In this document: piece after piece, positions 1 to 8,248 of the stretch | How the letters are laid out: the number at the start of each line of letters is the position of its first letter | Numbering within the stretch: the first letter of the stretch is position 1 | Source: an uncultured Rhodospirillaceae bacterium | Lineage (GTDB): Bacteria > Pseudomonadota > Alphaproteobacteria > Rhodospirillales > Magnetospirillaceae | DNA: 51,038 nt | Direction of reading: 5' to 3' | NCBI GenBank assembly: GCA_903941105.1 | Contig: CAJANL010000059.1 | Location: forward strand, 1 to 51,038 | Program-made: the position numbers and the translations under genes | Notes under the pieces: generated by a model | Told to the model about the DNA's origin: nothing | The model's database searches: none | What the model saw: only the letters and a program-made list of their open reading frames with translations

Positions 1-29
1 CTATATTGAATAAATATTCTGCATTCATT

Positions 30-60
30 TTAAGACCTCCCCTGCCAAAGGCGGGGAAGG
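30..60. repeat. REP-like palindromic repeat, copy 1
   Basis: This is a short imperfect palindrome with a CCCCTGCC / GGCGGGG core around an AAA loop. Related sequences occur at 35179-35213 and, inverted, at 50931-50960. All share the left arm CCTCCCCTG. It lies in the 180-base gap downstream of the type I secretion adaptor gene. The family assignment rests only on comparing the three copies by eye. Confidence 0.5.
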
Positions 61-140
61 GATGGTGTTGGGGCCGCGAAGCTCGGGAGTTCTTCCACTT
101 GGCAACACTCCCGCCTCGCTTCGCTCGCTGCCCCCACCCT

Positions 141-168
141 CCCCTCCCCCGGCTACGCCGGGGGAGGG
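141..168. terminator. GC-rich stem-loop downstream of the secretion operon
   Basis: A perfect 10-bp inverted repeat (144-153 with 157-166, loop TAC) extends by two more pairs and sits 13 bases past the stop of the adaptor gene on the minus strand. No T-run follows on that strand, so it may be a Rho-dependent 3' end, an mRNA-stabilising hairpin or another REP-like palindrome rather than a classical terminator. Nothing else is seen in bases 1-180. Confidence 0.45.
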
Positions 169-180
169 AGTTAGAGAACC

Positions 181-1518
181 CTAGACCTCCCGGAACCCCC
201 GCGCGAAGCTGTCCATCAGGGGTTTCAGCAGGTATTGCAGGGGGGTGCGCTCACCCGCCGAGATCATCACTTCGGCCGGCATGCCGGCCTTCAGGGGCTG
301 CGGCAGACGGGCAAGCTCCTCTTTCGAGACCTCGACCCGCGCCATGTAATAGGGCTGCTGGCTAGTCTTGTCGGTGAAGCGATCGGCCGACACCACCTGC
401 ACCGTCCCCTTCAGCACCGGGGTGGTCCGGCTGGAGAAGGAGGAAAAGCGCACTTCGGCGCCCTGCCCCTCATGCACCTTGTCGGCATCGCGGGGGCTGA
501 ACTGGGCCTCGACCACCAGACGGTCTTCATCGGGAATGATTTCGGCCACCTCGGCCCCCGGGGTGACCACCGAGCCGGGGCCGGCCACCTTGACCGACTG
601 AACCGCGCCGCCGACCGGTGCCACCACGTCGAGCCGCTTCACCGCATCCCGCGCCGCCACCAGCTTGGCGCCGAGATCGTTGACCTCGGTCTCCACCTTG
701 GCCAGCTCGGTGGTGACGTCCTCGCGGAACTTCTGCGCCAGTTGCATGATCTGCAAACGGTTCTCGCCGATCTCGCGCTCCGACTGGGTGGCGCCGGCAC
801 CATCGGAGAAGCGCTCGCCCTCCATGCGGGCCAGCTCGCGTTCCTGGGCGAGCAGCTTGTTGCGCGGGTAGTAGCCTTTGGCCTCCAGCTGGCGCAGGCC
901 GGTCAGCTCGTCCTTGAGCAGGACCATCTGCCGGCGCTTGGAGTCCTCCAGCCCGGACCGCCCCTCGCGCTGGCTCTCCAGTTGGGTGATGCGCTGCCGG
1001 AGGATACCGATCTGGCCGTCCAGGGACTTGCGCCGCTCGGCGAAGCGGTCCTGCTCGCGGGCCACAACCTCGGCACGGTCGGCCACGGCGGGCGGGAAGG
1101 CGATGGCGTTCGCGCCATCGCGCTCGGCCACCAGGCGCGCCTGCTCCGCCAGACGGGCGTCGAGCTGGGCCGAGAGGGTCGCCATCTGGGCGGCGGCGGT
1201 GGTGTCCTCCAGCCGGACCAGCACCGTCCCCGCCACCACCATGTCGCCCTCGCGCACCAGGACCTTCTGGACGATGCCGCCCTCGCGGTGCTGCACCGTC
1301 TTGCGCTTGCTCTCGACGGTGACGGTGCCTTGCGAGACCACGGCACTGCCGACCGGCGCCAGGGCCGCCCAGGTGCCGAAGCCGCCGAAGGCGATGCCGA
1401 TCACCACCATTCCGGCGATCAGCGGCCTGCGATAGTCGCTGGGCGGCGTCGGCAGATCGAGGGTGTAATGGGCCGGAAGAGCCGGCAGGTTGGCATTGTT
1501 CATGCTATCCGTCCTCAT
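181..1518 (-). CDS. HlyD/PrtE-family type I secretion membrane fusion protein
   Basis: This 445-residue periplasmic adaptor should link an inner-membrane ABC exporter to a TolC-type outer-membrane channel. A single membrane helix lies at about residues 33-55. A lipoyl-like hairpin follows (around QHREGGIVQKVLVREGD), then a long Arg/Glu/Gln-rich coiled coil (about 105-290) and a C-terminal beta domain typical of the AprE/PrtE branch. The start ATG overlaps the stop of the upstream ABC gene by four bases (ATGA), which supports the start and shows translational coupling. No TolC-like gene and no recognisable secreted substrate lie in the window, so the cargo is unknown. Confidence 0.93.
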   Translation of the reverse strand: MRTDSMNNANLPALPAHYTLDLPTPPSDYRRPLIAGMVVIGIAFGGFGTWAALAPVGSAVVSQGTVTVESKRKTVQHREGGIVQKVLVREGDMVVAGTVLVRLEDTTAAAQMATLSAQLDARLAEQARLVAERDGANAIAFPPAVADRAEVVAREQDRFAERRKSLDGQIGILRQRITQLESQREGRSGLEDSKRRQMVLLKDELTGLRQLEAKGYYPRNKLLAQERELARMEGERFSDGAGATQSEREIGENRLQIMQLAQKFREDVTTELAKVETEVNDLGAKLVAARDAVKRLDVVAPVGGAVQSVKVAGPGSVVTPGAEVAEIIPDEDRLVVEAQFSPRDADKVHEGQGAEVRFSSFSSRTTPVLKGTVQVVSADRFTDKTSQQPYYMARVEVSKEELARLPQPLKAGMPAEVMISAGERTPLQYLLKPLMDSFARGFREV

Positions 1519-3263
1519 GCGTTGATTGCTGCCTTGGCCGCCTGCTGATTGGCGACGACATGCGGGCGGGCGAGACGGGCCATCACCTCATCACGGCTGC
1601 CCATCAACTCGACCTCGCCATTGTTGAGCACCAGGATGCGGTCGACGCAGCCCAGGATGGCGACGCGGTGGGTCACCACCACAGTGGTGGCACCGCCACG
1701 CTTGAGATCAAGCACCGCCTCGACCAGGGCCTGCTCGCCCGCGGTATCGAGGTTCGAATTGGGCTCGTCGAGCACCACGAAGCTGGGGTTGCCATAGAGG
1801 GCGCGGGCCAGGGCGATGCGCTGGCGCTGCCCACCCGACAGGACCCGGCCACCCTCGCCGATACGGGTGTCGTAGCCTTGGGGAAGGCCCAGGATGATGT
1901 CATGCACCCCGGCCTTGGTGGCGGCCTCCACCACCTTGTCGGGATCGACGGCCTGGAAGCGGGCGATGTTCTCCGCCACCGAGCCGTCGAACAGTTCGAC
2001 GTCCTGCGGCAGGTAGCCCAACGCCGGCCCCACTTCCTCGCGCCGCCAGGCGTGCAGGTCGGCGCCGTCCAGCCGCACCGCTCCGGCGCCCGGCTGCCAC
2101 ACCCCGGTGAGTGCGCGGGCCAGCGTCGACTTGCCGGCGGCCGAGGGGCCGACGATGCCCAGCACCTCACCCGGAGCCAGTTGGAACGACACTCCCTTGA
2201 CCACCGCGGTACGGCTGCCCGGCGGCACCACGAAGACCTTCTCCACCGCCAGAGCCCCCTTGGGACGCGGCAGCGGCATGGTCTCGTCGCGGCTGCCCGC
2301 CTCGTTCAGCAGATGGCTGAGGCGATCCCAGGCGCCACGGGCACCGACGAAGCCCTTCCAGTGCCCCACCGCCATCTCGATGGGCGCCAGGGCACGGCCC
2401 ATGATGATCGAGGCGGCGATGATGGCGCCACCGGTGATCTGATCCTCCAGGGCCAGCCAGGCGCCGATGCCGAGAATGGCGCTCTGGAGGAACAGACGGA
2501 CGAACTTGGACAGCGCCAGCAGCCCGCCGGCCCGGTCGGCCGCCGACGACTGCAACGCCAGCGCGGTCTGATGCCGCACCAGCCAGCGCATGGAGATGCC
2601 GGGCAGCATCCCCATGGCATGGACCACTTCGGAATTGCGCAGGGAGGCTTCGGCAAAGGCGGAGGCGCCGATGGAAACCGCCGAGGCCTCCTTCAGCGCC
2701 TTGCGGGTGATCATCTCGTTGACCACCGCCAGGGCGAAGATGCACAGCCCGCCGCCCAGAGTCACCAGGCCCAGCACCGGATGCAGCACGAAGGCCACCG
2801 CGATGAACAGGGGCGCCCAGGGGGCGTCGCAGAAGACCAGCAGGGCAGGGCCGGTGGCGAAGTCGCGCACCATGTCGAGGTCGCGCAACACCTGGCCACC
2901 GACGGCGCTCGGGCTCTTGCGCGACATCTCGAACAGGCCGGCGAAGGTGCGCCCGGCCAACGCGGCGTCGAGACGGCTGCCAACCCGCACCAGCATGCGC
3001 GACCGCAGGAACTCCAGCCCGCCCATGACGGCCAGCATGAAGGCGGCGATGACGGTGAGCATCACCAGCGTGGTGGTGCTGCGGCTGGACAGCACCCGGT
3101 CATAGACCTGGAGCATGTACAACGGCGAAACGAACAGCAGCAGATTGCCGCACAGGGAAAACAGCGCGGTGGCGGAAATGGCGCCGCGGCAGGTGCCGAG
3201 CGCCGCCTTCAACGGACCGCCGCCGGTCCCGGATTGCGTGGTGATGAATGGGGTGGAGGCCAT
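1515..3263 (-). CDS. Type I secretion ABC transporter, PrtD/AprD-like (permease-ATPase)
   Basis: This 582-residue half-transporter has an N-terminal six-helix membrane domain (about 20-300) and a C-terminal ATPase domain. The ATPase carries Walker A GPSAAGKST (about residue 371), signature LSGGQRQR (about 476), Walker B VVLDEP and an H-loop VVTHR, so it looks active. There is no N-terminal C39 peptidase domain. This points to the class that exports proteins with an uncleaved C-terminal signal (PrtD, LapB, RsaD type). It is the first gene of a two-gene operon with the adaptor. The start at 3263 has no competitor nearby. Confidence 0.93.
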   Translation of the reverse strand: MASTPFITTQSGTGGGPLKAALGTCRGAISATALFSLCGNLLLFVSPLYMLQVYDRVLSSRSTTTLVMLTVIAAFMLAVMGGLEFLRSRMLVRVGSRLDAALAGRTFAGLFEMSRKSPSAVGGQVLRDLDMVRDFATGPALLVFCDAPWAPLFIAVAFVLHPVLGLVTLGGGLCIFALAVVNEMITRKALKEASAVSIGASAFAEASLRNSEVVHAMGMLPGISMRWLVRHQTALALQSSAADRAGGLLALSKFVRLFLQSAILGIGAWLALEDQITGGAIIAASIIMGRALAPIEMAVGHWKGFVGARGAWDRLSHLLNEAGSRDETMPLPRPKGALAVEKVFVVPPGSRTAVVKGVSFQLAPGEVLGIVGPSAAGKSTLARALTGVWQPGAGAVRLDGADLHAWRREEVGPALGYLPQDVELFDGSVAENIARFQAVDPDKVVEAATKAGVHDIILGLPQGYDTRIGEGGRVLSGGQRQRIALARALYGNPSFVVLDEPNSNLDTAGEQALVEAVLDLKRGGATTVVVTHRVAILGCVDRILVLNNGEVELMGSRDEVMARLARPHVVANQQAAKAAINA

Positions 3264-3711
3264 CGGGTGACCGTTCCTTCTCGCTGTGAATGCGAAGCCT
3301 TGAGGAACGGCAAACTGCCCCGCGTCTCCTAACGAAGGGTTAAACCGGATGGGGGATGGGAAGAAGCGGAGCGGCCAATTCGGCGCACCACTAAGTGATT
3401 ATCTTGCCACTACACCAAAGTGATAGACGGATTTAATTTAAAGGCGGATTAAGGCGTTGAGGCAATTTTTGGAATTTGTTGAGACACGAATGATGGTTAC
3501 TACAATCATATTATGACGTAGTTACATATCAATTCAGGTAATACATACAATATTTTGAGCTGACACATCGATCGTCACCCGCAGCCCGCCCGGATGCCAG
3601 CGTCCGAGGCCATTGCCCTCGACCGTGAGCATCCGGTTGACGGCCGTCAAGGTGCCGCGCCGCCGCTTTGCCCATGGTCCCGGAAATTCCCGCACACGAG
3701 GTTCGCGCGCC
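3264..3711. other. AT-rich intergenic region between secretion operon and nnrS
   Basis: These 448 bases separate two divergent genes and are clearly more AT-rich than their surroundings, mostly at 3420-3570. They should hold promoters for both flanking genes. No full FNR/NNR dyad (TTGAT-N4-ATCAA), convincing -35/-10 pair or small gene could be identified. Reading frames here are His/Gln/Arg-rich and look like noise. Confidence 0.5.
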
Positions 3712-4911
3712 ATGGCCACCATCAATCTGCAGGAGCCGGCCTATCGGGGCAAGCAAGGCCCGGTGTTTTTCGCCGCCGGGTTCCGCCCCTTCTTCCTGCT
3801 CGCCGGCATCCAGGCGGCGGTGATGCTGCCGCTGTGGCTGCTGGTGTGGGAGGGGATCACCGGCCTGGGGCTGCCCTACGCGCCGTCCCTGTGGCACGGC
3901 CACGAGATGGTATTCGGCTTCGGCGGCGCGGCGGTGGGCGGCTTCCTGCTCACCGCGGTGCCCAGTTGGACCAACACGGCCTATGTCTCCGGCCGACCGC
4001 TGATAGTGCTGTTCGCGTTGTGGCTGGCGGGGCGCGCCGCCTTTACCCTGGGCGGGGTGCTGCCCGCCTGGCTGGTGGCCCCCATCGACCTCGCCTACCT
4101 GCCGCTGCTGGCCTTCCTGGTCGCCAAACCGCTGATCGCCGCCGGCAAATGGCGCAACATCGCCTTCGTGCCGATCCTGGCCCTGTTCACCATCGCCAAC
4201 GCCCTGGTGCATGTGGAGGCGGCGGGCGGCTTCGTCACCGGACTGATGGGGGTGTGGCTGGGCATCTTCATCCTGCTGCTGATGATCGCCATCGTCGGCG
4301 GCCGCATCGTTCCCTCGTTCACCCAGAACTGGCTGCGCATGCAGGGCCAGCCCATCGATCCCAAGCCCATCGGCTGGATCGAGAAGGGCGGCGCCGCCGT
4401 GGTCGTCCTGGCGGCGGCGGCGATGCATATCCACTTCCCCGGACCAGTGGCGGGCGTCGCCTTGCTGCTGGCCGCCCTGGTACATGGCGCGCGTCTGGCC
4501 GGCTGGTACAGCCTGAGGACGCTGGCCAATCCCATCCTGTGGGTGCTGCACCTGGGCTATCTGTGGCTGGTGGTGGGGCTCGCCCTGCTGGGGTTGGCCA
4601 ACCTGCTGCCGGCATTGCCGATCTCGGCGGCGGTGCACGCGCTGACCGCCGGCTGCATCGGCACCATGGTCATGGCGGTGATGAGCCGCGCCGCGCTGGG
4701 CCATTCCGGCCGGCCACTTGAGCTTCCCCGCCCCATGGTGACGGCCTATGTGCTGGTTTCGCTGGGCACCCTTATGCGCGTGCTGTCCCCCCTCGCCCCC
4801 GAGACTCTGACCATTGCCGGCGGCCTGGCCTGGACCGCCGGCTGGCTGGTCTTCGTGGTGGTGTATTGGCCGATCGTGACACAGCCGCGCGCTGATGGGA
4901 GGCCGGGCTGA
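3712..4911 (+). CDS. nnrS: NnrS family membrane protein
   Basis: NnrS proteins are polytopic heme- and copper-containing membrane proteins linked to nitric oxide and nitrosative stress. This one has 399 residues and about 12 hydrophobic segments. The family N-terminus is clear: a GPVFFAAGFRPFFLLAG stretch at about 16-32 and WHGHEMVFGF, whose histidines are characteristic of the family. The reading frame extends 33 codons upstream, but that extension is Arg-rich and unlike the family, so ATG 3712 is chosen. No denitrification genes (nor, nir, nnrR) are adjacent. Regulation by an FNR/NNR-type factor is typical, but no matching box was found upstream. Confidence 0.9.
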   Translation: MATINLQEPAYRGKQGPVFFAAGFRPFFLLAGIQAAVMLPLWLLVWEGITGLGLPYAPSLWHGHEMVFGFGGAAVGGFLLTAVPSWTNTAYVSGRPLIVLFALWLAGRAAFTLGGVLPAWLVAPIDLAYLPLLAFLVAKPLIAAGKWRNIAFVPILALFTIANALVHVEAAGGFVTGLMGVWLGIFILLLMIAIVGGRIVPSFTQNWLRMQGQPIDPKPIGWIEKGGAAVVVLAAAAMHIHFPGPVAGVALLLAALVHGARLAGWYSLRTLANPILWVLHLGYLWLVVGLALLGLANLLPALPISAAVHALTAGCIGTMVMAVMSRAALGHSGRPLELPRPMVTAYVLVSLGTLMRVLSPLAPETLTIAGGLAWTAGWLVFVVVYWPIVTQPRADGRPG

Positions 4912-4983
4912 GCCTTAACCGCTCGGCAACCTGGACGGCATAGGACTTACGGGTCGCAACACTTAATCCCGGAGCCCCGCCCC

Positions 4984-5235
4984 ATGCCCATCATCGTGAT
5001 CCAGACCAACATCCCCGGCCGGGATCGCAAGCCCTTCCGCATATCCGAAGTGCTGGGCATGGTCGCCGACTCGGCGCACGAGGCCCTGGAGATCGCCGCC
5101 AGCCATATCGGCGGCGATCGCGAGGTGGTGGAGACTCTGCTGACCGTGCGCTGGCTCGACAGCGGCGGCTACTGGCTGGTCGCCTATGAACCCGCCCCCG
5201 AATTCGCCGAGGCGGATCGCCTGCTGCTGATGTGA
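4984..5235 (+). CDS. Small hypothetical protein (83 aa)
   Basis: This soluble, acidic 83-residue protein is not recognised. It has no signal peptide or membrane helix. The pattern (beta-rich MPIIVIQT start, helix SAHEALEIAASHIGG, then strands LLTVRWLDSGGYWLVAYEP) suggests one small alpha/beta domain. Codon use matches its neighbours and an AG-rich Shine-Dalgarno-like stretch (CGGAG) precedes the ATG. It lies 72 bases after nnrS and 24 bases before the next small gene on the same strand, so the three may be cotranscribed. Its function cannot be inferred. Confidence 0.65.
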   Translation: MPIIVIQTNIPGRDRKPFRISEVLGMVADSAHEALEIAASHIGGDREVVETLLTVRWLDSGGYWLVAYEPAPEFAEADRLLLM

Positions 5236-5259
5236 GGATTTCGGCGTAATCTCTCCGCC

Positions 5260-5601
5260 ATGACCGTCGTCCATTCCCTCGATCAGGCCCGCGCCGCCGT
5301 CGCCGTCGCCACCGCCCCATTGGCGCTGGAAAGCCCGCCGGCCGCGTCGGCGTCGCTGGGCATCGGCTGGTGGCGGAACCTGCTGACCGCCATCGCCGCC
5401 GAGTTCCCCAACCGCGCGGTCAGGGGGGTATTGGACTGCGGCGATGCCCCCGGCCATGCCCTGGCCGCCATCGCCGCAGGAGTCCAGACGGTCCGTTTGC
5501 AGGGTCCGCCGGAGCTGCTGGACAAGATCGCCGACATCGCCCGCCAATCAGGCGCCGAGGTCGTCAGGGTGGCGGCAGGGACACGGAGAGCGCCCTATTA
5601 G
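5260..5601 (+). CDS. Hypothetical protein (113 aa)
   Basis: This 113-residue Ala-rich protein has no membrane helix. Residues about 50-107 look like a small Rossmann-type beta-alpha unit (VRGVLDCGDAPGHALAAI, then VQTVRLQGPPELLDKIADIARQSGAEVVRV). Similar stretches occur in orphan proteins that sense or carry small molecules, but no family is claimed. It follows the 83-residue gene by 24 bases. The last few codons run into the inverted repeat described for 5579-5661, so the C-terminus may have been altered by repeat sequence. Confidence 0.55.
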   Translation: MTVVHSLDQARAAVAVATAPLALESPPAASASLGIGWWRNLLTAIAAEFPNRAVRGVLDCGDAPGHALAAIAAGVQTVRLQGPPELLDKIADIARQSGAEVVRVAAGTRRAPY

Positions 5602-5676
5602 GATCAGCGCCCACGGAGAGCGAGGGAGGATCAAGGTCCGCGTCCCGTGTTCTCCGTGTCCTTGTCGCCCCCCTGC

Positions 5677-5702
5677 CCCGCCCTCCGTTTCCGGAGGGCG
5701 GG
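5677..5702. terminator. Stem-loop between convergent genes
   Basis: A perfect 11-bp inverted repeat (5677-5687 with 5692-5702, loop TTTC) sits between two convergent stop codons (5601 on plus, 5717 on minus). The position suits a shared bidirectional 3' end. Neither side has a T-run, so intrinsic termination is uncertain. Confidence 0.5.
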
Positions 5703-5716
5703 CATTCGGGGGCGGC

Positions 5717-5962
5717 CTACTGCTTGGCCACGGGGGCGGCGGGCGGTGCCGCCTTGGTGTCGACCTTGACGGGGGTCTTCTTCTCGGCCTTGACCACCTT
5801 GGCCGCCTTGGCCTTGGGAACCGCCTTGTCGGGGGCGGCGGGCTGGCCGACCGCCTGGACCGGAGCGGCAGCGGCGGGCGGCGCCGCGGTTTGCGCCAGC
5901 GCGGCCATCGGCAGGAACGAGGCGGCGATCAGGGCGGTGGCGAGGAAGCGGGCGATACGCAT
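5717..5962 (-). CDS. Small secreted Ala/Pro/Lys-rich protein
   Basis: This 81-residue protein has a good signal peptide (MRIARFLATALIAASFLPMAALAQ, written here only as the first 24 residues' pattern: two Arg, hydrophobic core, ALA-Q cleavage at about 23/24). The mature part has only about 57 residues made of Ala, Pro, Lys and Val (KAAKVVKAEKKTPVKV). Such low-complexity basic peptides are probably disordered and periplasmic. The clear signal peptide argues that this is a real gene rather than a chance frame. No partner is apparent. Confidence 0.6.
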   Translation of the reverse strand: MRIARFLATALIAASFLPMAALAQTAAPPAAAAPVQAVGQPAAPDKAVPKAKAAKVVKAEKKTPVKVDTKAAPPAAPVAKQ

Positions 5963-6309
5963 CTTGAGGCATCCTTTTCATCTTGTACCCGGCGGCTCAT
6001 TCATCCTCCGGTGACATGAAGTCTCGCCCCCGGCCATGGCGAGAATTGGGTGGGATTGTGCTCCTTTTGGGGCAGGCGCCACCCCCTATGCGTCCATGGA
6101 AATGGCTGAAGCCTTGGCGCCTCACCGCCGGAGGCCGATCCGCCGGCCACCATTCCGCCGCAATCGGAGGTTGGCAGCCCCGAGCCGGGGCCTGCCACCG
6201 CCGCCAAACGTATTGCGCATGTCGTTCAGTCGTGCTTCAACGGTCGGCGCGCCGTCGTCCGCACAGGCGACGGCGCAGGCCGGATTACGGATATTCTTGC
6301 GGGAAAGGA
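5963..6309. other. Intergenic region upstream of thiE
   Basis: These 347 bases lie between the divergent small secreted-protein gene and thiE. No TPP riboswitch core (CUGAGA-type motif) is visible. The thiE frame stays open across the region, but its translation is Arg/His-rich and does not resemble ThiE. A Shine-Dalgarno-like GGGAAAGGA occurs at 6301-6309. No other gene is supported. Confidence 0.5.
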
Positions 6310-6951
6310 CTGACCATCGCCACCGACCGCTGCCGCCTCTACCTGATCACCCCACCGGTGATCGAGCGGCCCTTCGAATGGGTTTCGACCTGGGAAGCGG
6401 CGCTGGACGCCGGTGATGTCGCCTGCGCCCAGATCCGCCTCAAGGGGCTGGACGACGACGCCCTGGCCCGCATCGTCGATGTCCTGCGGCCGCCGGCCCA
6501 GCGCCGCGGCGTCGCGGTGCTGCTCAACGACAACCCGCAACTGGCCTTCGAGACTGGCTGCGACGGCGTCCATATCGGCCAGGAGGACGCCCCCTTTGCC
6601 GAGGCGCGCAAGGCCCTCGGCCCCAACGGCATCATCGGCGTGACCTGCCACGATTCCCGCCATCTGGCCATGGAGGCCGGCGACATGGGCGCCGACTACG
6701 TCGCCTTCGGCGCTTTCTTCCCCACCGCCACCAAGGACGCCACCACCACCGCCGACCCCGAGCTGCTGCGCTGGTGGAGCGAGCTGTTCACCGTGCAATG
6801 CGTCGCCATCGGCGGCATCACGGTGGACAACTGCCGCCCCCTGGTGGAGGCCGGCACCGACTTCCTCGCCGTGTCCGGCGGGGTGTGGAACCACCCCGAA
6901 GGCCCCGCCGCCGCGGTGAAGGCTTTCGACCGCCTCTTCGGGGGCAACTGA
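6310..6951 (+). CDS. thiE: Thiamine phosphate synthase
   Basis: ThiE joins HMP-pyrophosphate and thiazole phosphate (THZ-P) to give thiamine phosphate in the cytoplasm. The TIM-barrel pattern is clear: RLYLITPP at the start, [61 protein letters not shown] and a final [10 protein letters not shown]. The start is uncertain: homology begins near 6310, where only a CTG lies directly behind GGGAAAGGA, with an ATC six bases after it. The nearest in-frame conventional upstream codon is GTG 6232, which adds an Arg-rich stretch. About 213 residues from 6310. Its stop overlaps the next gene's ATG by one base, so the two are coupled. Other thi genes are not in the window. Confidence 0.85.
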   Translation: MTIATDRCRLYLITPPVIERPFEWVSTWEAALDAGDVACAQIRLKGLDDDALARIVDVLRPPAQRRGVAVLLNDNPQLAFETGCDGVHIGQEDAPFAEARKALGPNGIIGVTCHDSRHLAMEAGDMGADYVAFGAFFPTATKDATTTADPELLRWWSELFTVQCVAIGGITVDNCRPLVEAGTDFLAVSGGVWNHPEGPAAAVKAFDRLFGGN

Positions 6952-7535
6952 TGCGCAGCGTCTGCGTCTTCTGCGGCTCCAGCCTGGGCAACCGCCCGAT
7001 CTACGCCGAGGCAGCCGCCACCTTGGGCCGCCTGCTGGCCGAACGGGGGATGGGGCTGGTCTATGGCGGCGGCGATATCGGCCTGATGGGCGTCCTGGCC
7101 GACGCCGCCATCACCGCCGGTGGCGAGGTCACCGGCGTCATTCCCGAGGCGCTGATGCGCTTCGAGGGCGTCGGCCATATCGACCGGGTATCGTTGCACG
7201 TGGTCGGCTCCATGCACGAGCGCAAGAGCCTGATGGCCCAGCTGTCCGACGCCTTCATCGCCCTGCCCGGCGGCATCGGCACCATGGAGGAGATGTTCGA
7301 GACCTGGACCTGGGGCCAGCTCGGCCTGCACGCCAAGCCGCTGGGCCTGCTCGACGTCGGCGGCTTCTACGGTCATCTGCACAGCTTCCTCGACCACATG
7401 GTCGACGAGGGCTTCCTCAAGGCCCGCCACCGCGACATGGTGGCGGTGGAAAGTGACCCCATCGCCCTGCTCGCCCGCCTGGAATCCTATCAGGCGCCGT
7501 CAGTGGTAAAGGTGATCGACCGCGACACGGCGTGA
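6951..7535 (+). CDS. LOG family (cytokinin-activating/nucleoside monophosphate phosphoribohydrolase-like) protein
   Basis: This 194-residue Rossmann-fold protein belongs to the LOG/TIGR00730 family, which hydrolyses cytokinin riboside or other nucleoside 5'-monophosphates. Hallmarks are [11 protein letters not shown] at the N-terminus, [20 protein letters not shown] and the PGGIGTMEE motif with its catalytic Glu. The ATG at 6951 overlaps the thiE stop (TGATG). In bacteria the physiological substrate is often unknown, and a housekeeping role in nucleotide clean-up is as likely as hormone production. Confidence 0.9.
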   Translation: MRSVCVFCGSSLGNRPIYAEAAATLGRLLAERGMGLVYGGGDIGLMGVLADAAITAGGEVTGVIPEALMRFEGVGHIDRVSLHVVGSMHERKSLMAQLSDAFIALPGGIGTMEEMFETWTWGQLGLHAKPLGLLDVGGFYGHLHSFLDHMVDEGFLKARHRDMVAVESDPIALLARLESYQAPSVVKVIDRDTA

Positions 7536-7538
7536 GCC

Positions 7539-7567
7539 TTGACACCGCTCCTACCGCACCATATAAA
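7539..7567 (+). promoter_or_regulatory. Sigma70-type promoter of the tRNA-Val gene
   Basis: TTGACA (7539-7544) and TATAAA (7562-7567) are separated by exactly 17 bases, close to a consensus housekeeping promoter. The tRNA starts 55 bases after the -10, which leaves room for a short 5' leader. It begins immediately after the LOG gene stop. Confidence 0.85.
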
Positions 7568-7621
7568 GCGGGCCTTCGTAGCCGTCGGGTCCACAAAGAC
7601 CCGCGGAATATGACGAGAGAT

Positions 7622-7696
7622 GGGCGATTAGCTCAGCGGGAGAGCACACCCTTCACACGGGTGGGGTCGTAGGTTCAATCCCTACATCGCCCACCA
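7622..7696 (+). tRNA. tRNA-Val (anticodon CAC)
   Basis: The 75-nt cloverleaf is complete, with CCA encoded. The acceptor stem pairs GGGCGAT (7622-7628) with ATCGCCC (7686-7692), followed by discriminator A and CCA at 7694-7696. The anticodon stem CACCC/GGGTG encloses the loop TTCACAC, giving anticodon CAC for GUG valine codons. The T-arm carries GGTTCAATC. It is preceded by a near-consensus promoter and followed by an integrase remnant, marking it as a probable past integration site. Confidence 0.95.
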
Positions 7697-7732
7697 TCTC
7701 TTTCCCCTTGAATTTCAAGGCGTTAGAGATGG
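7694..7732. repeat. Nested stem-loop just downstream of tRNA-Val
   Basis: An outer arm pair (CCATCTCT 7694-7701 with AGAGATGG 7725-7732) encloses an inner one (CCTTGAA 7706-7712 with TTCAAGG 7714-7720). There is no T-tract. The sequence AGAGATGGGC at 7725-7734 also occurs directly in front of the tRNA at 7616-7625. This may be a tRNA 3' processing or termination hairpin, or a trace of an attachment region. Confidence 0.5.
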
Positions 7733-7796
7733 GCCGGAACCATCACCATCATCATCGCGCCTCAGGCTGTCACACTCTGGTCACAGTGGGGCAGCG

Positions 7797-7973
7797 ATGG
7801 CGACGTTCCGCAAGCGTGGCGACAAGTGGCAGGTTCAGGTGCGGCTCAACGGGTGTCCGCCCATCAGCCGCTCATTCCTCCTGAAAGCCGACGCCGTGGC
7901 GTGGGCACGGCAAACCGAGGTCGAGGCCGACCGCCGCGCCATCCCCGTCGATAACTGGCTCGCCGCCGCCTGA
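7797..7973 (+). pseudogene. N-terminal remnant of a phage-type tyrosine recombinase (integrase)
   Basis: A 58-residue reading frame begins MATFRKRGDKWQVQVRL and continues with SRSFLLKADAVAWARQTE and EADRR. This is the arm-binding N-terminal domain seen in tyrosine integrases of alphaproteobacterial islands. It ends at TGA 7971, so the core-binding and catalytic (R-H-R-Y) domains are absent, and no continuation is seen in any frame before the TadG-like gene. It lies 100 bases downstream of tRNA-Val on the same strand, the usual place for an integrase after attachment at the tRNA 3' end. It is best read as the scar of a lost or rearranged island. Confidence 0.8.
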
Positions 7974-8248
7974 CTCTTGGCGGTCGCTGCGGCGAGCCAG
8001 TTACCCACCGCTCCTACACCACTCGGCGGGACACGATCCTCTCTCGCCTTGCGAGGGCAAGTGTGGCGCAGGTAAACGTTGCATTTAACGGCGTCAACCG
8101 AGCTGGTAGCTCTGGCGCCTCATAAGCTGCATAAATGCGACAGATAACCTGTCAATGTTCGAATTTTCCGACACATTACTGAGCAAACAGCCAAGTTCGT
8201 GCTTTTCCGGCTTGGGACATATAGTGAACTCTTGGACGGGGATGACGG

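Noticed and set aside
235-3332. Long His/Gln/Arg-rich plus-strand reading frames opposite the type I secretion genes
   Set aside because: They are antisense shadows of high-GC coding sequence; the minus-strand genes have clear family motifs.
3420-3560. FNR/NNR box upstream of nnrS
   Set aside because: TTGAGGCAATTTTTG and ATCAATTC fragments are present but do not form a TTGAT-N4-ATCAA dyad.
3529-4704. A 391-codon minus-strand frame opposite nnrS
   Set aside because: The translation is Gln/His/Gly-rich with no domain pattern, while the plus strand encodes a typical NnrS protein.
5963-6309. TPP riboswitch upstream of thiE
   Set aside because: No CUGAGA-type core or the expected paired helices were found in the region.
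7974-8248. Continuation of the integrase gene after a frameshift
   Set aside because: No stretch in any frame shows the catalytic Arg, His-x-x-Arg or Tyr motifs, so only the N-terminal remnant is called.
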